This document shows, in pieces, positions 45,746-55,390 of a stretch of 64,000 nucleotides of DNA (positions are counted from its first letter, which is position 1; the number at the start of each line of letters is the position of its first letter). A program made the position numbers and the translations under genes. Below the pieces are notes generated by a model, which saw only the letters and a program-made list of their open reading frames with translations, made no database searches and had not been told where the DNA came from. The stretch comes from an uncultured Neisseriaceae bacterium (GTDB lineage Bacteria > Pseudomonadota > Gammaproteobacteria > Burkholderiales > Neisseriaceae): contig CAMLPN010000003.1 in the NCBI GenBank assembly GCA_946481965.1, forward strand, positions 1 through 64,000, in the 5' to 3' direction.

Positions 45746-46285
45746 TTAATTCATGACTGCAGTTCGAATTTTTTCAACATCAACATTTTCAATATACTTT
45801 ACAATATTAGGATAAACATTATAATGATGACCAAATTCTGGTTCCATTAATTCATCTATCGCCTGAGCCTTACTCCAGTTTTGAAAAACCAATCGATACA
45901 TCGCTACAATAACACCAGTGCGATCACTACCATGCCAGCAATGAATTAATATTGGTTTAGGTGAACGTTGAATAGCTTTTAAGATACTAATAACTTTATC
46001 ATCTTCAATTTTACCTGCACGCATTTTAATTGCTAATTCAGTAAGCTGCGTACCAACTATTTCGGGCTGATCACTATGCCATCTGCGTAAATTAATTACT
46101 GTTTTAAAACCTAATTGATTTAGATACTGCATTTCTTTTGTGGTTGGCTGCTGAGATCTGAATAAATCATCAGAAACTTTATAAAAATTATTCGGTAACC
46201 TAGCATCATGATTAATCTGATTCTGACATGCACCAATTAGTAAACATAAACAGCATAAAGTCAAAATATTTACTAACGTATTCAT
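45746..46285 (-). CDS. Dual-specificity/tyrosine-phosphatase-like lipoprotein
   Basis: The product has about 179 residues and begins with a lipoprotein signal (MNTLVNILTLCCLCLLIGAC), so I prefer the ATG at 46285 over one 45 bases upstream. The phosphatase P-loop HCWHGSDRTG is complete (Cys nucleophile, Arg), and LFRSQQPTTKEMQYLNQLGFKTVI resembles the start of bacterial and plant atypical dual-specificity phosphatases. It should sit on the periplasmic or outer-membrane face. The substrate could be a phospholipid, inositol phosphate or protein; the sequence does not say which. Confidence 0.82.
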   Translation of the reverse strand: MNTLVNILTLCCLCLLIGACQNQINHDARLPNNFYKVSDDLFRSQQPTTKEMQYLNQLGFKTVINLRRWHSDQPEIVGTQLTELAIKMRAGKIEDDKVISILKAIQRSPKPILIHCWHGSDRTGVIVAMYRLVFQNWSKAQAIDELMEPEFGHHYNVYPNIVKYIENVDVEKIRTAVMN

Positions 46286-46330
46286 TTCAGAAGCCAAGTT
46301 TTTAATTAGTCCTGCGGATTTATATTTCAT

Positions 46331-46940
46331 TAATAATATTTATCTAAATAATTTTGTGAACTTCATCAAGCTGATCATTCTGCTATCAATAATCTAAATT
46401 ATATCTACTGCGTAATTCATAATTTTAACACAAAAATTATCTTATTATCATGATGGATTACTGTTTGGTAACAATACTTAGAAACTATTTACCATTTAAG
46501 TAACTTTGATTAAATATCTTGTTTAAGATTATCAATTATGTGTATTGTCAATATAGTAACAATTACGTAGTTCAGCAAATTGATGGCATGAAAATATCAG
46601 CATCAAAAATACTTTTGACTAAATAAACTTCACAGTAAAAACTGGATGATTAGTCTGCCCATTTAAATCCTTAGTCTGACTAAATCAAAATATTTAAGAT
46701 TAACGAAAACCAATTAATTAAATTCAAACAAAAATTCTTGAAAAATCTTTTAACCGAGGCAATTTTAATAAAAAATTAAAAAATTGAATTTACGCATATA
46801 GATACAAAATAACAATAATATAAATTTAATAAATAACAATTACTTATATTAAATTAAACTACGTAGACAGTATTAAGCAATAGTAGTTTACTTAATCCAA
46901 GCAAACCATTGTCAAAAATTGACTTTTAATTAATAAAAAT
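46331..46940. other. AT-rich gap upstream of the ferritin-like gene
   Basis: About 600 bases of very AT-rich sequence with many short A/T runs. No gene, RNA, Fur box or terminator convinced me. It presumably contains promoters for both divergent flanking genes. Confidence 0.45.
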
Positions 46941-46953
46941 AAGGAGATTGAAC

Positions 46954-47529
46954 ATGAATAAACCACTTAAACGAGATGTTAAATTCAGTACATTTGATGA
47001 ACTAAGAAGTAACGCTCGTAAGAATTATCAGGATGGTGCTGTAACTTCTACATACGAACTAGATGTAAACAAAGTTATTGAAATGCTCAATATTGCTTTA
47101 GCTTCTGAATGGGTTTGCGTATTACGTTATCTGCGACATTATTATATGGCTAAAGGTTTATTCATGGATGCCGTTAAAGAAGAATTTATGGAACACGCAG
47201 AGCAAGAACAAAAACATGCAGCTATGCTGGCTGAACGTATTACCCAGTTAGGTGGTGAACCAGATTTAAATCCTGATGTTTTTATTGCTCGTTCTCCGAC
47301 TGAATATGTTGAAGGTGAAACTCTGCGCGATATGGTTGAATCAGATTTGATTGCTGAACGTATCGTTATAGATCTATATCGTCAGACTATTATGTATGTT
47401 GGTGATTACGATACCACCACTAAACGTATGCTGGAACACATTCTTGCTGAAGAAGAAGACCATGCAGATGAATTATCTGATATGATGGAAGGACTGGATG
47501 GCAAACCTGTTTCAAATAAAATTATTTAA
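46954..47529 (+). CDS. Ferritin-like/bacterioferritin-related protein
   Basis: The protein of about 191 residues is a four-helix ferritin-like fold. Metal-ligand motifs are SEWVCVLRYLRHYY (first Glu), EEFMEHAEQEQKHA (Glu and His of helix B), DLIAERIVIDLYRQ (helix C) and LEHILAEEEDHADEL (Glu-x-x-His of helix D). This is the DPSL/bacterioferritin-like class that oxidises iron or handles peroxide. ATG 46954 follows a strong ribosome-binding site (aaggag, 46941-46946). No heme ligand could be assigned. A very strong terminator follows, consistent with high expression. Confidence 0.85.
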   Translation: MNKPLKRDVKFSTFDELRSNARKNYQDGAVTSTYELDVNKVIEMLNIALASEWVCVLRYLRHYYMAKGLFMDAVKEEFMEHAEQEQKHAAMLAERITQLGGEPDLNPDVFIARSPTEYVEGETLRDMVESDLIAERIVIDLYRQTIMYVGDYDTTTKRMLEHILAEEEDHADELSDMMEGLDGKPVSNKII

Positions 47530-47544
47530 TAAATACCTATAGCC

Positions 47545-47574
47545 ATATCCGCACAAAAATGTGCGGATATTTTT
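47545..47574 (+). terminator. Strong terminator after the ferritin-like gene
   Basis: A perfect 10-bp stem (atatccgcac / gtgcggatat) with a 6-base loop is followed by tttt. It begins 16 bases after the stop codon. Confidence 0.9.
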
Positions 47575-47688
47575 ATATAAGCTCGTATTTTCATATCTAA
47601 TCTGGGTACAGATTAAAATTGCTGCTAATTGAATAATTATTGTTTTTAGTTCTAATCGGTAAGACTATTCAATCAATTCTGACACGGT

Positions 47689-49224
47689 TTAATCGTCATC
47701 AGAATCCTCATTTGCCTGCACGCTGACACTGTGTTCAATCAATCCAGGTACAGACATAGAGACCAGACTATTTTTATTATCTGAAAGTCGTTGCAAATAA
47801 GCTTCATTAACGTCGCCGGTAATATAATGTCCATCAAAACAGGAACAGTCAAATCCTTCAATCCGAGGATTAAGTTTAGATACTACCCCTTTCAGATCGT
47901 CCAGATCCTGAAATACAACTCCATCAGCACCAATTTCTGCAGCAACCTGATCGGCATTGCGCTGATAGGAAATTAACTCTTCACGAGTTGGCATATCAAT
48001 ACCGTATACATTGGGAAATAAAACAGCTGGTGCAGCAGAGGCAAAATAAACTTTTTCAGCACCGGCCTCTCGTACCATATCAACAATTTCACGACTGGTG
48101 GTACCACGCACAATCGAATCATCAACCAGCAGTACTTTTTTCCCACAGAATTCATAATTCATCGGATTAAGCTTTTGTCGCACTGATTTTTTTCGTACTG
48201 ATTGGCCGGGCATAATAAAAGTACGACCGATATAGCGATTTTTAATCAAACCTTCGCGGTAAGGTTTGTTTAAATGCTGTGCCAGCTCCATTGCACTGGG
48301 ACGACTGGTATCCGGTACCGGCATCACCACGTCTATATCCTGTAAGTCCATCGTTCGCTTGACTTTTTCAGCCAGTGTCACGCCCATATTCAAACGTGCC
48401 TGATAAACTGATACTCCGTCAATTACTGAGTCCGGTCGAGCGAAATAAACATATTCAAACAGGCACGGCATTAAATACGATTGTCGGGCACATTGCTGTG
48501 AAAAGATTTGACCATCTTTACTGATAAAAATAGCTTCGCCTGGGGCTACATCACGCAAAATTTCAAAATCCAGACTTGGAAATGCTACAGATTCAGAGGC
48601 TACAACATAATCTGTATGTCCATTTTTCGTTCGCTTACCTAAACTTAATGGCCGAATGCCATAAGGATCGCGAAACGCCAGCAAACCATATCCAGCAATT
48701 AAAGCCACCACAGCATAGGCTCCACGAACGCGCTCATGTAAAACCGACACTGCAGTAAAAATATCATCTAATGTTAATGCTATGCGATCTCCGACCTGAT
48801 TTTCCAGTTCACATGCCAGCACATTCAGTAAGACTTCAGAGTCAGAACGTGTATTAATATGTCGTAAATCACCAAAACACACATTTTTAAATAACTCTTC
48901 TGTATTGGTCAGATTACCATTGTGCGCCAGTACAATTCCAAAAGGAGAGTTCACATAAAAAGGTTGAGCCTCAGCACTGCAATTGGCATTGCCTGCAGTT
49001 GGATAACGAACATGGGCAATACCGATATTGCCCACAAGCTCACGCATATTACGAGTACGAAATACATCACGCACCATGCCGCGACCCTTATGCATATGAA
49101 ACATCGTGCCTTCAGCTGTAACAATACCCGCAGCATCCTGACCTCGGTGTTGCAACATCTGTAAACCGTCATATAACAACTGATTTACCGGTTCATGCGC
49201 AACAATTCCCAATACACCACACAT
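47689..49224 (-). CDS. purF: Amidophosphoribosyltransferase
   Basis: PurF makes phosphoribosylamine from PRPP and glutamine, the first step of purine synthesis. The start at 49224 puts Cys right after Met (MCGVLGIVAHEP), which is the N-terminal nucleophile of the glutaminase domain. QMLQHRGQDAAGI and IAHVRYPTAG follow. The PRPP-binding loop is KKVLLVDDSIVRGTTS near residue 365. The length, about 511 residues, is normal. It is preceded by cvpA with a terminator-like hairpin between them. Confidence 0.96.
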   Translation of the reverse strand: MCGVLGIVAHEPVNQLLYDGLQMLQHRGQDAAGIVTAEGTMFHMHKGRGMVRDVFRTRNMRELVGNIGIAHVRYPTAGNANCSAEAQPFYVNSPFGIVLAHNGNLTNTEELFKNVCFGDLRHINTRSDSEVLLNVLACELENQVGDRIALTLDDIFTAVSVLHERVRGAYAVVALIAGYGLLAFRDPYGIRPLSLGKRTKNGHTDYVVASESVAFPSLDFEILRDVAPGEAIFISKDGQIFSQQCARQSYLMPCLFEYVYFARPDSVIDGVSVYQARLNMGVTLAEKVKRTMDLQDIDVVMPVPDTSRPSAMELAQHLNKPYREGLIKNRYIGRTFIMPGQSVRKKSVRQKLNPMNYEFCGKKVLLVDDSIVRGTTSREIVDMVREAGAEKVYFASAAPAVLFPNVYGIDMPTREELISYQRNADQVAAEIGADGVVFQDLDDLKGVVSKLNPRIEGFDCSCFDGHYITGDVNEAYLQRLSDNKNSLVSMSVPGLIEHSVSVQANEDSDDD

Positions 49225-49244
49225 CTGCAACTCCATTTAAGACG

Positions 49245-49281
49245 AAAAAATACGCGCGTTTGTATAACAAAAAACGCGCGT
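49245..49281 (-). terminator. Terminator-like hairpin immediately before purF
   Basis: On the minus strand a perfect 10-bp GC-rich stem (acgcgcgttt / aaacgcgcgt) with a 10-base loop is followed by one A and then six T (49250-49245). It lies between the cvpA stop (49303) and the purF ATG (49224), leaving only 20 bases after the T-run, which hold just the ribosome-binding site (ggag). Confidence 0.85.
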
Positions 49282-49302
49282 GCTATTTTTAATATGCCAT
49301 TA

Positions 49303-49803
49303 TTATCTTGCCGCTGATATAGAAAATTTACTAGCAATAGAAGATGGCAAAAATGGCACTGCCATTGAGGCCAACTGCATAAAAGCTGGTGCAGTTACTG
49401 AATTCCGCCAGACCGGCGTATTGGGCAAATTGGTAAAAGAACAAATCATTACCACTAAAGTAACAATGATCACCCCCTTAACAGCACCAAAACAAGCACC
49501 AAGAAAACGATTGACTCCACCCAATCCCAGAGACTGCAAACTTGTAGTAATCAACGTTCGAAACATTCTCTGAATCATCAACATCACAACAAAAATGGAT
49601 ATGAACGCTAAGGCGATTGCCAGCTCTTGTGGCTGCATATTATTAAAAGCAATATCAGCTAACTGACGGGCAAACAACTTAGCCATCATAAATGACACAA
49701 CCCAACTTAACAAGGAAGCTACTTCACCAACCAGCCCCCTCATTGTTGCTATAATTGTGGTCAATAAAATCATACCAAGTGCTAATACATCAAACTTGGT
49801 CAT
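49303..49803 (-). CDS. cvpA: CvpA family inner-membrane protein
   Basis: The 166-residue protein has four membrane helices and the CvpA pattern (FDVLALGMILLTTIIATMRGLVGEVASLLSWV, in two parts). CvpA is needed for colicin V export in E. coli and affects envelope integrity; its biochemical role is not settled. It lies immediately upstream of purF, an arrangement kept from E. coli to Neisseria, and downstream of the SPOR-domain gene with a 13-base gap. Confidence 0.9.
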   Translation of the reverse strand: MTKFDVLALGMILLTTIIATMRGLVGEVASLLSWVVSFMMAKLFARQLADIAFNNMQPQELAIALAFISIFVVMLMIQRMFRTLITTSLQSLGLGGVNRFLGACFGAVKGVIIVTLVVMICSFTNLPNTPVWRNSVTAPAFMQLASMAVPFLPSSIASKFSISAAR

Positions 49804-49816
49804 ATTGAGCAGCTCC

Positions 49817-50761
49817 TTACAAACCTATTACCATACCATTTAATCCGGCTGCCTGAATTTTATTTAAATTCTGCAATGCCAGTGCTCGACTATTATATAT
49901 CCCACTGCGCACACGGTATAACGTACCTTTGCTGGTTTGACCAGAATTAATACTACTATTGATACCAATAGCTGCTAATTTTTGTTGTACTAATTTAGCC
50001 TGTGCTTCGGTAGTATAAGCACCTACCTGAATAACCGTACGTTCAATCGGTGTATTGACAGTGGCTGTTGTACTGGCTTGTTTTTTAGCTTGCGTAGGAA
50101 CAGAAACTTGATTAGCAGCTTTATTTTCCAAAATTTGTTGAGGAGTCAGCTGTTTAGGTTGTGTGTTTTTTTTAACTGCGGCAGGCGTACCTTTTGTTAC
50201 GGTTTTTTTACCTCCAGTTCCTTCTTTCTCTTTAACAATAACAGGTGTTTTACTTGCAGAAGGTGTTTTAACGTTCTCTTTATTTATTGGTGTTTGATGA
50301 CTTCCAGAATCAGTCTTGGGATGGGATCCAGTAGCCTGCCCAGTTGTCTGCGTTTGTTTGATTTTATTTTCATTAACATGACCCATTTGCGTCCCAGCTC
50401 GATGATTACCGATTTCTGACGGATGTGGATCTATTTGTGTTTGAGGAACAGACGCTTGGGTTGTAGCTTGAATTCCTGCAATTGGTATTGACGCAGTATT
50501 TTGTACCGGAACATTGGTCGGTGTATTGCTTACCGGTTCCTGAATAACAACGTCAGAAATTGGATCTGTAGTACGCCCAGTTTCTGCCTGATTCGGTTTA
50601 TTGGTCACCACATCCAATTGTGGTGGTTCAATCTGTTTAGAGGAATGGTGATTAAACATCATCACCAACAAAACCACGGCTACAATTACCATGATCAGAG
50701 CACCAACTAGACGACGACGATTGCGTCGTTTTAATTGATCATAATTTTCCTGGGCATTCAT
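49817..50761 (-). CDS. SPOR-domain cell division protein (DedD/FtsN-like)
   Basis: The 314-residue protein has a cytoplasmic start (RRNRRRLVGALIMV), one membrane helix at about 16-36, a long Thr/Pro/Gln/Lys-rich linker (40-235) and a C-terminal SPOR domain (TVIQVGAYTTEAQAKLVQQ, GTLYRVRSGIYNS). SPOR domains bind denuded peptidoglycan at the division septum. The gene follows folC directly (no gap) and precedes cvpA, the order seen for dedD. Confidence 0.9.
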   Translation of the reverse strand: MNAQENYDQLKRRNRRRLVGALIMVIVAVVLLVMMFNHHSSKQIEPPQLDVVTNKPNQAETGRTTDPISDVVIQEPVSNTPTNVPVQNTASIPIAGIQATTQASVPQTQIDPHPSEIGNHRAGTQMGHVNENKIKQTQTTGQATGSHPKTDSGSHQTPINKENVKTPSASKTPVIVKEKEGTGGKKTVTKGTPAAVKKNTQPKQLTPQQILENKAANQVSVPTQAKKQASTTATVNTPIERTVIQVGAYTTEAQAKLVQQKLAAIGINSSINSGQTSKGTLYRVRSGIYNSRALALQNLNKIQAAGLNGMVIGL

Positions 50762-52102
50762 CTAAACCAACCTCCTCTGCTCTGGGTGTGTTTCTGCGTT
50801 CATTTGTAAAAATGCCATTATATCTGCTACCGTGTGAAACGATCCGAATACAACAATTCTATCATTTACGCTAGCGTGTGATAAAGCTTCTTGATAGGCT
50901 ATACAAATATTATCAAACACAGATATTTGATTTATATCATATTTTGCAAAATTTTCTTGCAGTTTTTCAATATTCAATCCGCGTGGCAAAGATAAAGGCG
51001 CAATATACCATTTGTCAATCTGATCATTCATGATACCTAAAACAGTATCAATATCTTTATCTGCCAACATACTAAAAACAGCTAGCTGTTTATTTGCTGC
51101 TGGTAAAGTTTTCAAACTATCACGTAATGCACGAGCCGCATGTGGATTATGACCAACATCTAGAATAACCGTTGGATACTCAGATAATATCTGAAATCTT
51201 CCTAAAAGCTTTACCTTAATTAAACCTTGCTTGACTGCCTCTACATCAACTGGTAGTTGCTCTCCCAAACACTCCACCGCAGCTATTGCACAGGCAGCAT
51301 TAGACAATTGAAAGCTCCCAGATAAGGCCGGTATTGGCAAATTATATGCGCGGTGGAGATCGGATAGGCCGGTAACATTTTGACACCCAAAATCAAACGT
51401 CCATTTCGACTTATCTTGATTAATACAAGCAAAATCCTTGCCATATATCAGTAAATTAGCGCCAATACTTTGAGCATAATTTTGTAAACTTACGGGAACA
51501 TCTGTCTGCCCAAATACAGTTGGTTTGCCACTGCGCATTACACCGGCTTTTTCATAAGCTACTTTCTCAATTGTGTTACCTAAATAGGTCTCATGATCGA
51601 GATCAACACTGGTAATCACAGACACATTTGCATCAAAAATATTCACTGCATCTAGCCGACCACCCAGTCCGACTTCCAGAATCATTATATCCGTCTGCTG
51701 ACGATTAAAAATCATTACCGCCGCCAGAGTATTAAATTCAAAATAAGTCAAAATGGTATGACCACGTGCTGCTTCAATACTTTCAAACGCGGAAATAATT
51801 TCAGCATCTGTAACTGGTTGACCATTAACAGCAATACGCTCATTAAAATATAACAAATGCGGACTAGTAAGCGTCCCCACTCGATAACCAGCTTCTTTAT
51901 AAATCTGGGTTAGATAGGCACAAACCGAACCTTTGCCATTTGTACCAGCTACAACAATTACCGGGCAGTTTGGTTCTAACTGCATTTGCTTACGTACCAA
52001 TTCAACTCTGGCCAGCCCCATTTCAATGTAACCGCCCGCTACACCATTTTCCAGATGGTGCAGCCACTCTGAAAGAGAAACAGCATAAAAATTGCTATTC
52101 AT
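50762..52102 (-). CDS. folC: Dihydrofolate synthase / folylpolyglutamate synthase
   Basis: FolC makes dihydrofolate and adds glutamates to folates. The 446-residue product has the Mur-ligase ATP-binding loop VVAGTNGKGSVCAYL near residue 55, TLTSPHLLYFNERI, and DVGHNPHAARAL in the C-terminal domain. The length and motifs are normal. It sits between the ygfX-like gene (3-base gap) and the SPOR gene in one tight operon. Confidence 0.95.
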   Translation of the reverse strand: MNSNFYAVSLSEWLHHLENGVAGGYIEMGLARVELVRKQMQLEPNCPVIVVAGTNGKGSVCAYLTQIYKEAGYRVGTLTSPHLLYFNERIAVNGQPVTDAEIISAFESIEAARGHTILTYFEFNTLAAVMIFNRQQTDIMILEVGLGGRLDAVNIFDANVSVITSVDLDHETYLGNTIEKVAYEKAGVMRSGKPTVFGQTDVPVSLQNYAQSIGANLLIYGKDFACINQDKSKWTFDFGCQNVTGLSDLHRAYNLPIPALSGSFQLSNAACAIAAVECLGEQLPVDVEAVKQGLIKVKLLGRFQILSEYPTVILDVGHNPHAARALRDSLKTLPAANKQLAVFSMLADKDIDTVLGIMNDQIDKWYIAPLSLPRGLNIEKLQENFAKYDINQISVFDNICIAYQEALSHASVNDRIVVFGSFHTVADIMAFLQMNAETHPEQRRLV

Positions 52103-52105
52103 TAT

Positions 52106-52591
52106 TTACTGATTATCCATTTGTCTTCGTCGACGAACTATTCTGCTACACAAAAGTTGCCATAAATTTAGTGGCTTTTTTTGTGGCTGACACCAGCGTG
52201 CCCAGATTTGTAATCTTCGCCATGATTGTTTATCGGTCATATCCGGTAATAATAATGTTCGCACTACACCATTATTTGTATGCCAATTGAGTACCAAAAG
52301 ATTTCGACGTACCATACTATCAGCCCTCAACTCAGCCATAATCATTTTTGCTCCTTTAGCTAAAATTAATTTAGCTTGCAACTGATCATCTATTTCAATA
52401 CGTCGGATCACAGGATGACGCAGCCCCCAAAAAGACCATAAAGCACAAACTACTAGTCCACCCAGCCAATACCATCTGTCTGTACCAGGAACATACATTA
52501 AGATTGCTGCAAATGTAAACACATGCACCGTAACAGCTAATACTTTCAATGACAGTGATGGGCGTAACCGTACCATAAATTTCCGCATCAA
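52106..52591 (-). CDS. Small membrane protein, YgfX-like
   Basis: The 161-residue protein has two membrane helices (about 14-50) followed by a soluble part ending in LLLPDMTDKQSWRRLQIWARW, the pattern of the YgfX (CptA) family. In E. coli YgfX is described as part of a toxin-antitoxin pair with SdhE, but no sdhE gene is here. Its basic tail (RIVRRRRQ) is cytoplasmic. It is the first gene of the operon that continues with folC. Confidence 0.75.
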   Translation of the reverse strand: MMRKFMVRLRPSLSLKVLAVTVHVFTFAAILMYVPGTDRWYWLGGLVVCALWSFWGLRHPVIRRIEIDDQLQAKLILAKGAKMIMAELRADSMVRRNLLVLNWHTNNGVVRTLLLPDMTDKQSWRRLQIWARWCQPQKKPLNLWQLLCSRIVRRRRQMDNQ

Positions 52592-53049
52592 TCAGCCCTA
52601 CTCAATATATGACCATGTCTAGTTACTAAGATAATTACCGTATATAATTTTCTAATTTTTTGATAATTATTTCCTTTGCTACTTCATCATCTACAAATAT
52701 TGAAATGATCTTTCTTGATCTCTAACTAAATTCCTGATGTATCTTTTGTGAGTAATAAATAAAATATGGTTGATTCTAAGAATATTTGATTTATGATGTG
52801 TATAACTCATCACCCAAATTTAAAAATGCTCAGCATAATACATTTCCTGTATTGTTAATACTCAGTTGTCTTCGATACAGTTTAGCCATATTCAATTATA
52901 TTACCCTCATTCCATTAAGCCATTTCTTTTAACTAAAATCCTGAAATTAACCCTCAAAAATGCACCTGTTATATCAAAACTATCCAATAAACTAGTACAA
53001 ATTGAACAGAGTCATATACAGAAGAGTTAACTACATCATTATCTTTTAT
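52592..53049. other. AT-rich gap before the folC operon
   Basis: About 450 bases. No gene is supported. It should hold the promoter of the ygfX-folC-dedD-cvpA-purF operon. Confidence 0.4.
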
Positions 53050-53400
53050 TTAATCTATTGTTGAGATTTGCAAATCAGCATCGACTAAATCCAGCACCGT
53101 ATCATGCACTTCAACTGTAAAAAAATGCCAAAACTGAGTCAGATTCATTTCCGGCCATAAACTTCGGTCAATTTCCCAGCCGGCCAACTCAGCTTCAAAA
53201 ATCTGATTAAAACGTTCGCCCAAATAGCCAATTATTTCTTCTGGTAATTCATATTCCGGTACCAGCAACGTAGTACAATTACTTTGTAATTGTGGCAAAG
53301 TTAGATCCGGCATATTTTCATCAATACTCTTCAGCCAATCCATAAAAGCCTGAGTCGGCTTAAGCACCACCGCACTGCGATCAACAAAATACATACCCAT
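53050..53400 (-). CDS. Conserved small protein of unknown function
   Basis: The 116-residue protein, MYFVDRSAVVLKPTQAFMDWLKS to the C-terminus VDADLQISTID, is acidic, soluble and rich in Trp and Glu (EIDRSLWPEMNLTQFWHFF). I recognise it only as a conserved hypothetical protein of betaproteobacteria. No motif gives a function. It is divergent from the 2-hydroxyacid dehydrogenase gene across about 115 bases. The first ATG (53400) or the third codon (53394) could be the start. Confidence 0.7.
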   Translation of the reverse strand: MGMYFVDRSAVVLKPTQAFMDWLKSIDENMPDLTLPQLQSNCTTLLVPEYELPEEIIGYLGERFNQIFEAELAGWEIDRSLWPEMNLTQFWHFFTVEVHDTVLDLVDADLQISTID

Positions 53401-53516
53401 TCCTTAAGAAATTACTAACCAACAATATTGTACTGTACATCTGTCATAACGTATATTCTCTTACCTATCCTAAAAATTGCCTTGCAATTAAATAAACCAC
53501 CCAGAGGAGCCACACA

Positions 53517-54920
53517 GTGAACAGCCAGCATCTTCAGCAACTTAAGCAGATTATACAACCGAACGAAATCATCACTGATCCCGATATAACAAAAGCCTAC
53601 TGTACCGATCAACGTGGTCGTTATCATGGCGAAGTATTTGCCGTTGTGCAACCTAATACCGTTATCAGCATACAAAATATCATGCGCTATTGTCATCAAC
53701 ATCGGATTCCCGTAACTCCTCAGGGCGGCAATACTGGGCTTTGTGGTGGAGCAACACCACATATTAGTGTCAATAACCAAGGTATTATTTTGTCTTTGGC
53801 CAAATTAAATCGTCTGCGTGCACTGAGCTATGAAGACAATACCATTACCGTAGAAGCTGGCATGGTTCTAGCCGACTTACAAGCTACCGCTAAGCGTGCT
53901 GGACGTTATTTTCCCCTTAGTCTCGCCAGTGAAGGTTCTTGTCAGATCGGTGGAAATATAGCCTGCAATGCCGGCGGACTCAATGTAGTACGATACGGTA
54001 CAACCCGTAATTTAGTACTTGGGCTGGAATATGTTTTGGCCAATGGCGAAATGGTAAGCCATTTAACCCCATTGCATAAAAACACCAGTGGTTACGAAAT
54101 GTATCAGCAGATTATTGGTAGCGAAGGCACCTTAGCCATCATCACTGCGGCTACTTTAAAACTATTTGCTCCGCCTTTAACCACCTTGACAGCATGGGTA
54201 GGAGTCGAAAATATTCAATCTGCTATCCAACTGTTAGGAGCATTGAAAAACCATTTTGCCGAATGCATTTCCAGCTTTGAGCTAATTAGCGCTCAGGCAC
54301 TCAGCCTGTCTGCCACATACAGCCATCTGCAAACACCAACCGAATCTGATTGGCATATTCTCTTAGAACTAACCGATAGTATTCCCGAGCAAAATCTCAT
54401 TGATCCATTAATTAGTATTCTGGAACAAGGCAACTGGATAAATACCGTCATTGCCCAATCCGAAACTGATCGCAGTCACTTATGGACATTACGTGAAAAT
54501 ATATCCGAAGCTCAGCGCCACCTTGGCGCCAGCATCAAACACGATATAGCCGTACCTATAGAAAAAATAGCCGAGTTTATTGAAGATTGTCAGCAGCAAT
54601 TACATCAGGCTTTCCCACAATCTCAAACCATGTTATTTGGTCATCTCGGCGATGGCAGTCTACATTACAATGTATTTATCAGTAACATTCTAAATTCTGA
54701 AGTTTACCAACATGAAGAAAGTATCAATAAAATCGTTTATGAAAGCGTATTAAAATATCAGGGTACCATTGCCGCCGAACATGGTATAGGTCAGTTAAAA
54801 AATCAGTGGCTACCTCGTATACGCACCCAAACAGAAATGAACTGGATGCGAGCTCAAAAACAGCAACTTGATCCCCACGGTATACTGAATGTAGGTAAAG
54901 TACTACCTTTTCAGTCATGA
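53517..54920 (+). CDS. FAD-linked D-2-hydroxyacid dehydrogenase (D-lactate/D-2-hydroxyglutarate type)
   Basis: The 467-residue protein belongs to the GlcD/Dld/D2HGDH flavoprotein family. FAD-binding motifs are PVTPQGGNTGLCGGA near residue 67 and SEGSCQIGGNIACNAGG near 142; the C-terminal metal motif FGHLGDGSLHYN and AAEHGIGQLKNQWLP are intact. It oxidises a D-2-hydroxyacid, passing electrons to quinone or ETF. Which acid is not readable. The start is GTG after agaggagc. Confidence 0.9.
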   Translation: MNSQHLQQLKQIIQPNEIITDPDITKAYCTDQRGRYHGEVFAVVQPNTVISIQNIMRYCHQHRIPVTPQGGNTGLCGGATPHISVNNQGIILSLAKLNRLRALSYEDNTITVEAGMVLADLQATAKRAGRYFPLSLASEGSCQIGGNIACNAGGLNVVRYGTTRNLVLGLEYVLANGEMVSHLTPLHKNTSGYEMYQQIIGSEGTLAIITAATLKLFAPPLTTLTAWVGVENIQSAIQLLGALKNHFAECISSFELISAQALSLSATYSHLQTPTESDWHILLELTDSIPEQNLIDPLISILEQGNWINTVIAQSETDRSHLWTLRENISEAQRHLGASIKHDIAVPIEKIAEFIEDCQQQLHQAFPQSQTMLFGHLGDGSLHYNVFISNILNSEVYQHEESINKIVYESVLKYQGTIAAEHGIGQLKNQWLPRIRTQTEMNWMRAQKQQLDPHGILNVGKVLPFQS

Positions 54921-54955
54921 TATAGTAACGTCTTTTCTAGTAATTTAAACAAAAC

Positions 54956-55390
54956 ATGCAAGAAGTAACACTGTATACAGATGGCGCCTGCAAAGGCAAT
55001 CCCGGCACAGGTGGCTGGGGAGCCTTGCTACAATCCGGCAAACATAGCAAAGAATTGTTTGGCGGTGAAGCCAATACCACCAATAACCGTATGGAACTCA
55101 CTGCAGTCATACAGGGACTCGCTGCATTGAAACGCCCATGTATTGTCAACATTTATACTGATTCTAAATATGTCAAAAATGGCATGCAGCAATGGATACA
55201 TAACTGGAAAGCACATGACTGGAAAAACGCTGCAAAACAACCAGTTAAAAATATAGAATTATGGCAGGCATTGGATGCAGCAGTAAGTAAGCATCAGGTA
55301 CACTGGCACTGGGTTAAAGGCCATGCCGGACATCCGGGAAATGAAAAAGCTGATGAACTGGCTAATCGTGGCGTAGAACTGGTTCAATAA
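54956..55390 (+). CDS. rnhA: Ribonuclease HI
   Basis: RnhA cuts RNA in RNA-DNA hybrids. The 144-residue protein has the catalytic residues Asp9 ([11 protein letters not shown]), Glu47 (NNRMELTA), Asp69 (YTDSKYV) and Asp133 (GNEKADELA), with His123 in [10 protein letters not shown]. The length is normal. It follows the dehydrogenase by 35 bases and may be co-transcribed. Confidence 0.97.
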   Translation: MQEVTLYTDGACKGNPGTGGWGALLQSGKHSKELFGGEANTTNNRMELTAVIQGLAALKRPCIVNIYTDSKYVKNGMQQWIHNWKAHDWKNAAKQPVKNIELWQALDAAVSKHQVHWHWVKGHAGHPGNEKADELANRGVELVQ

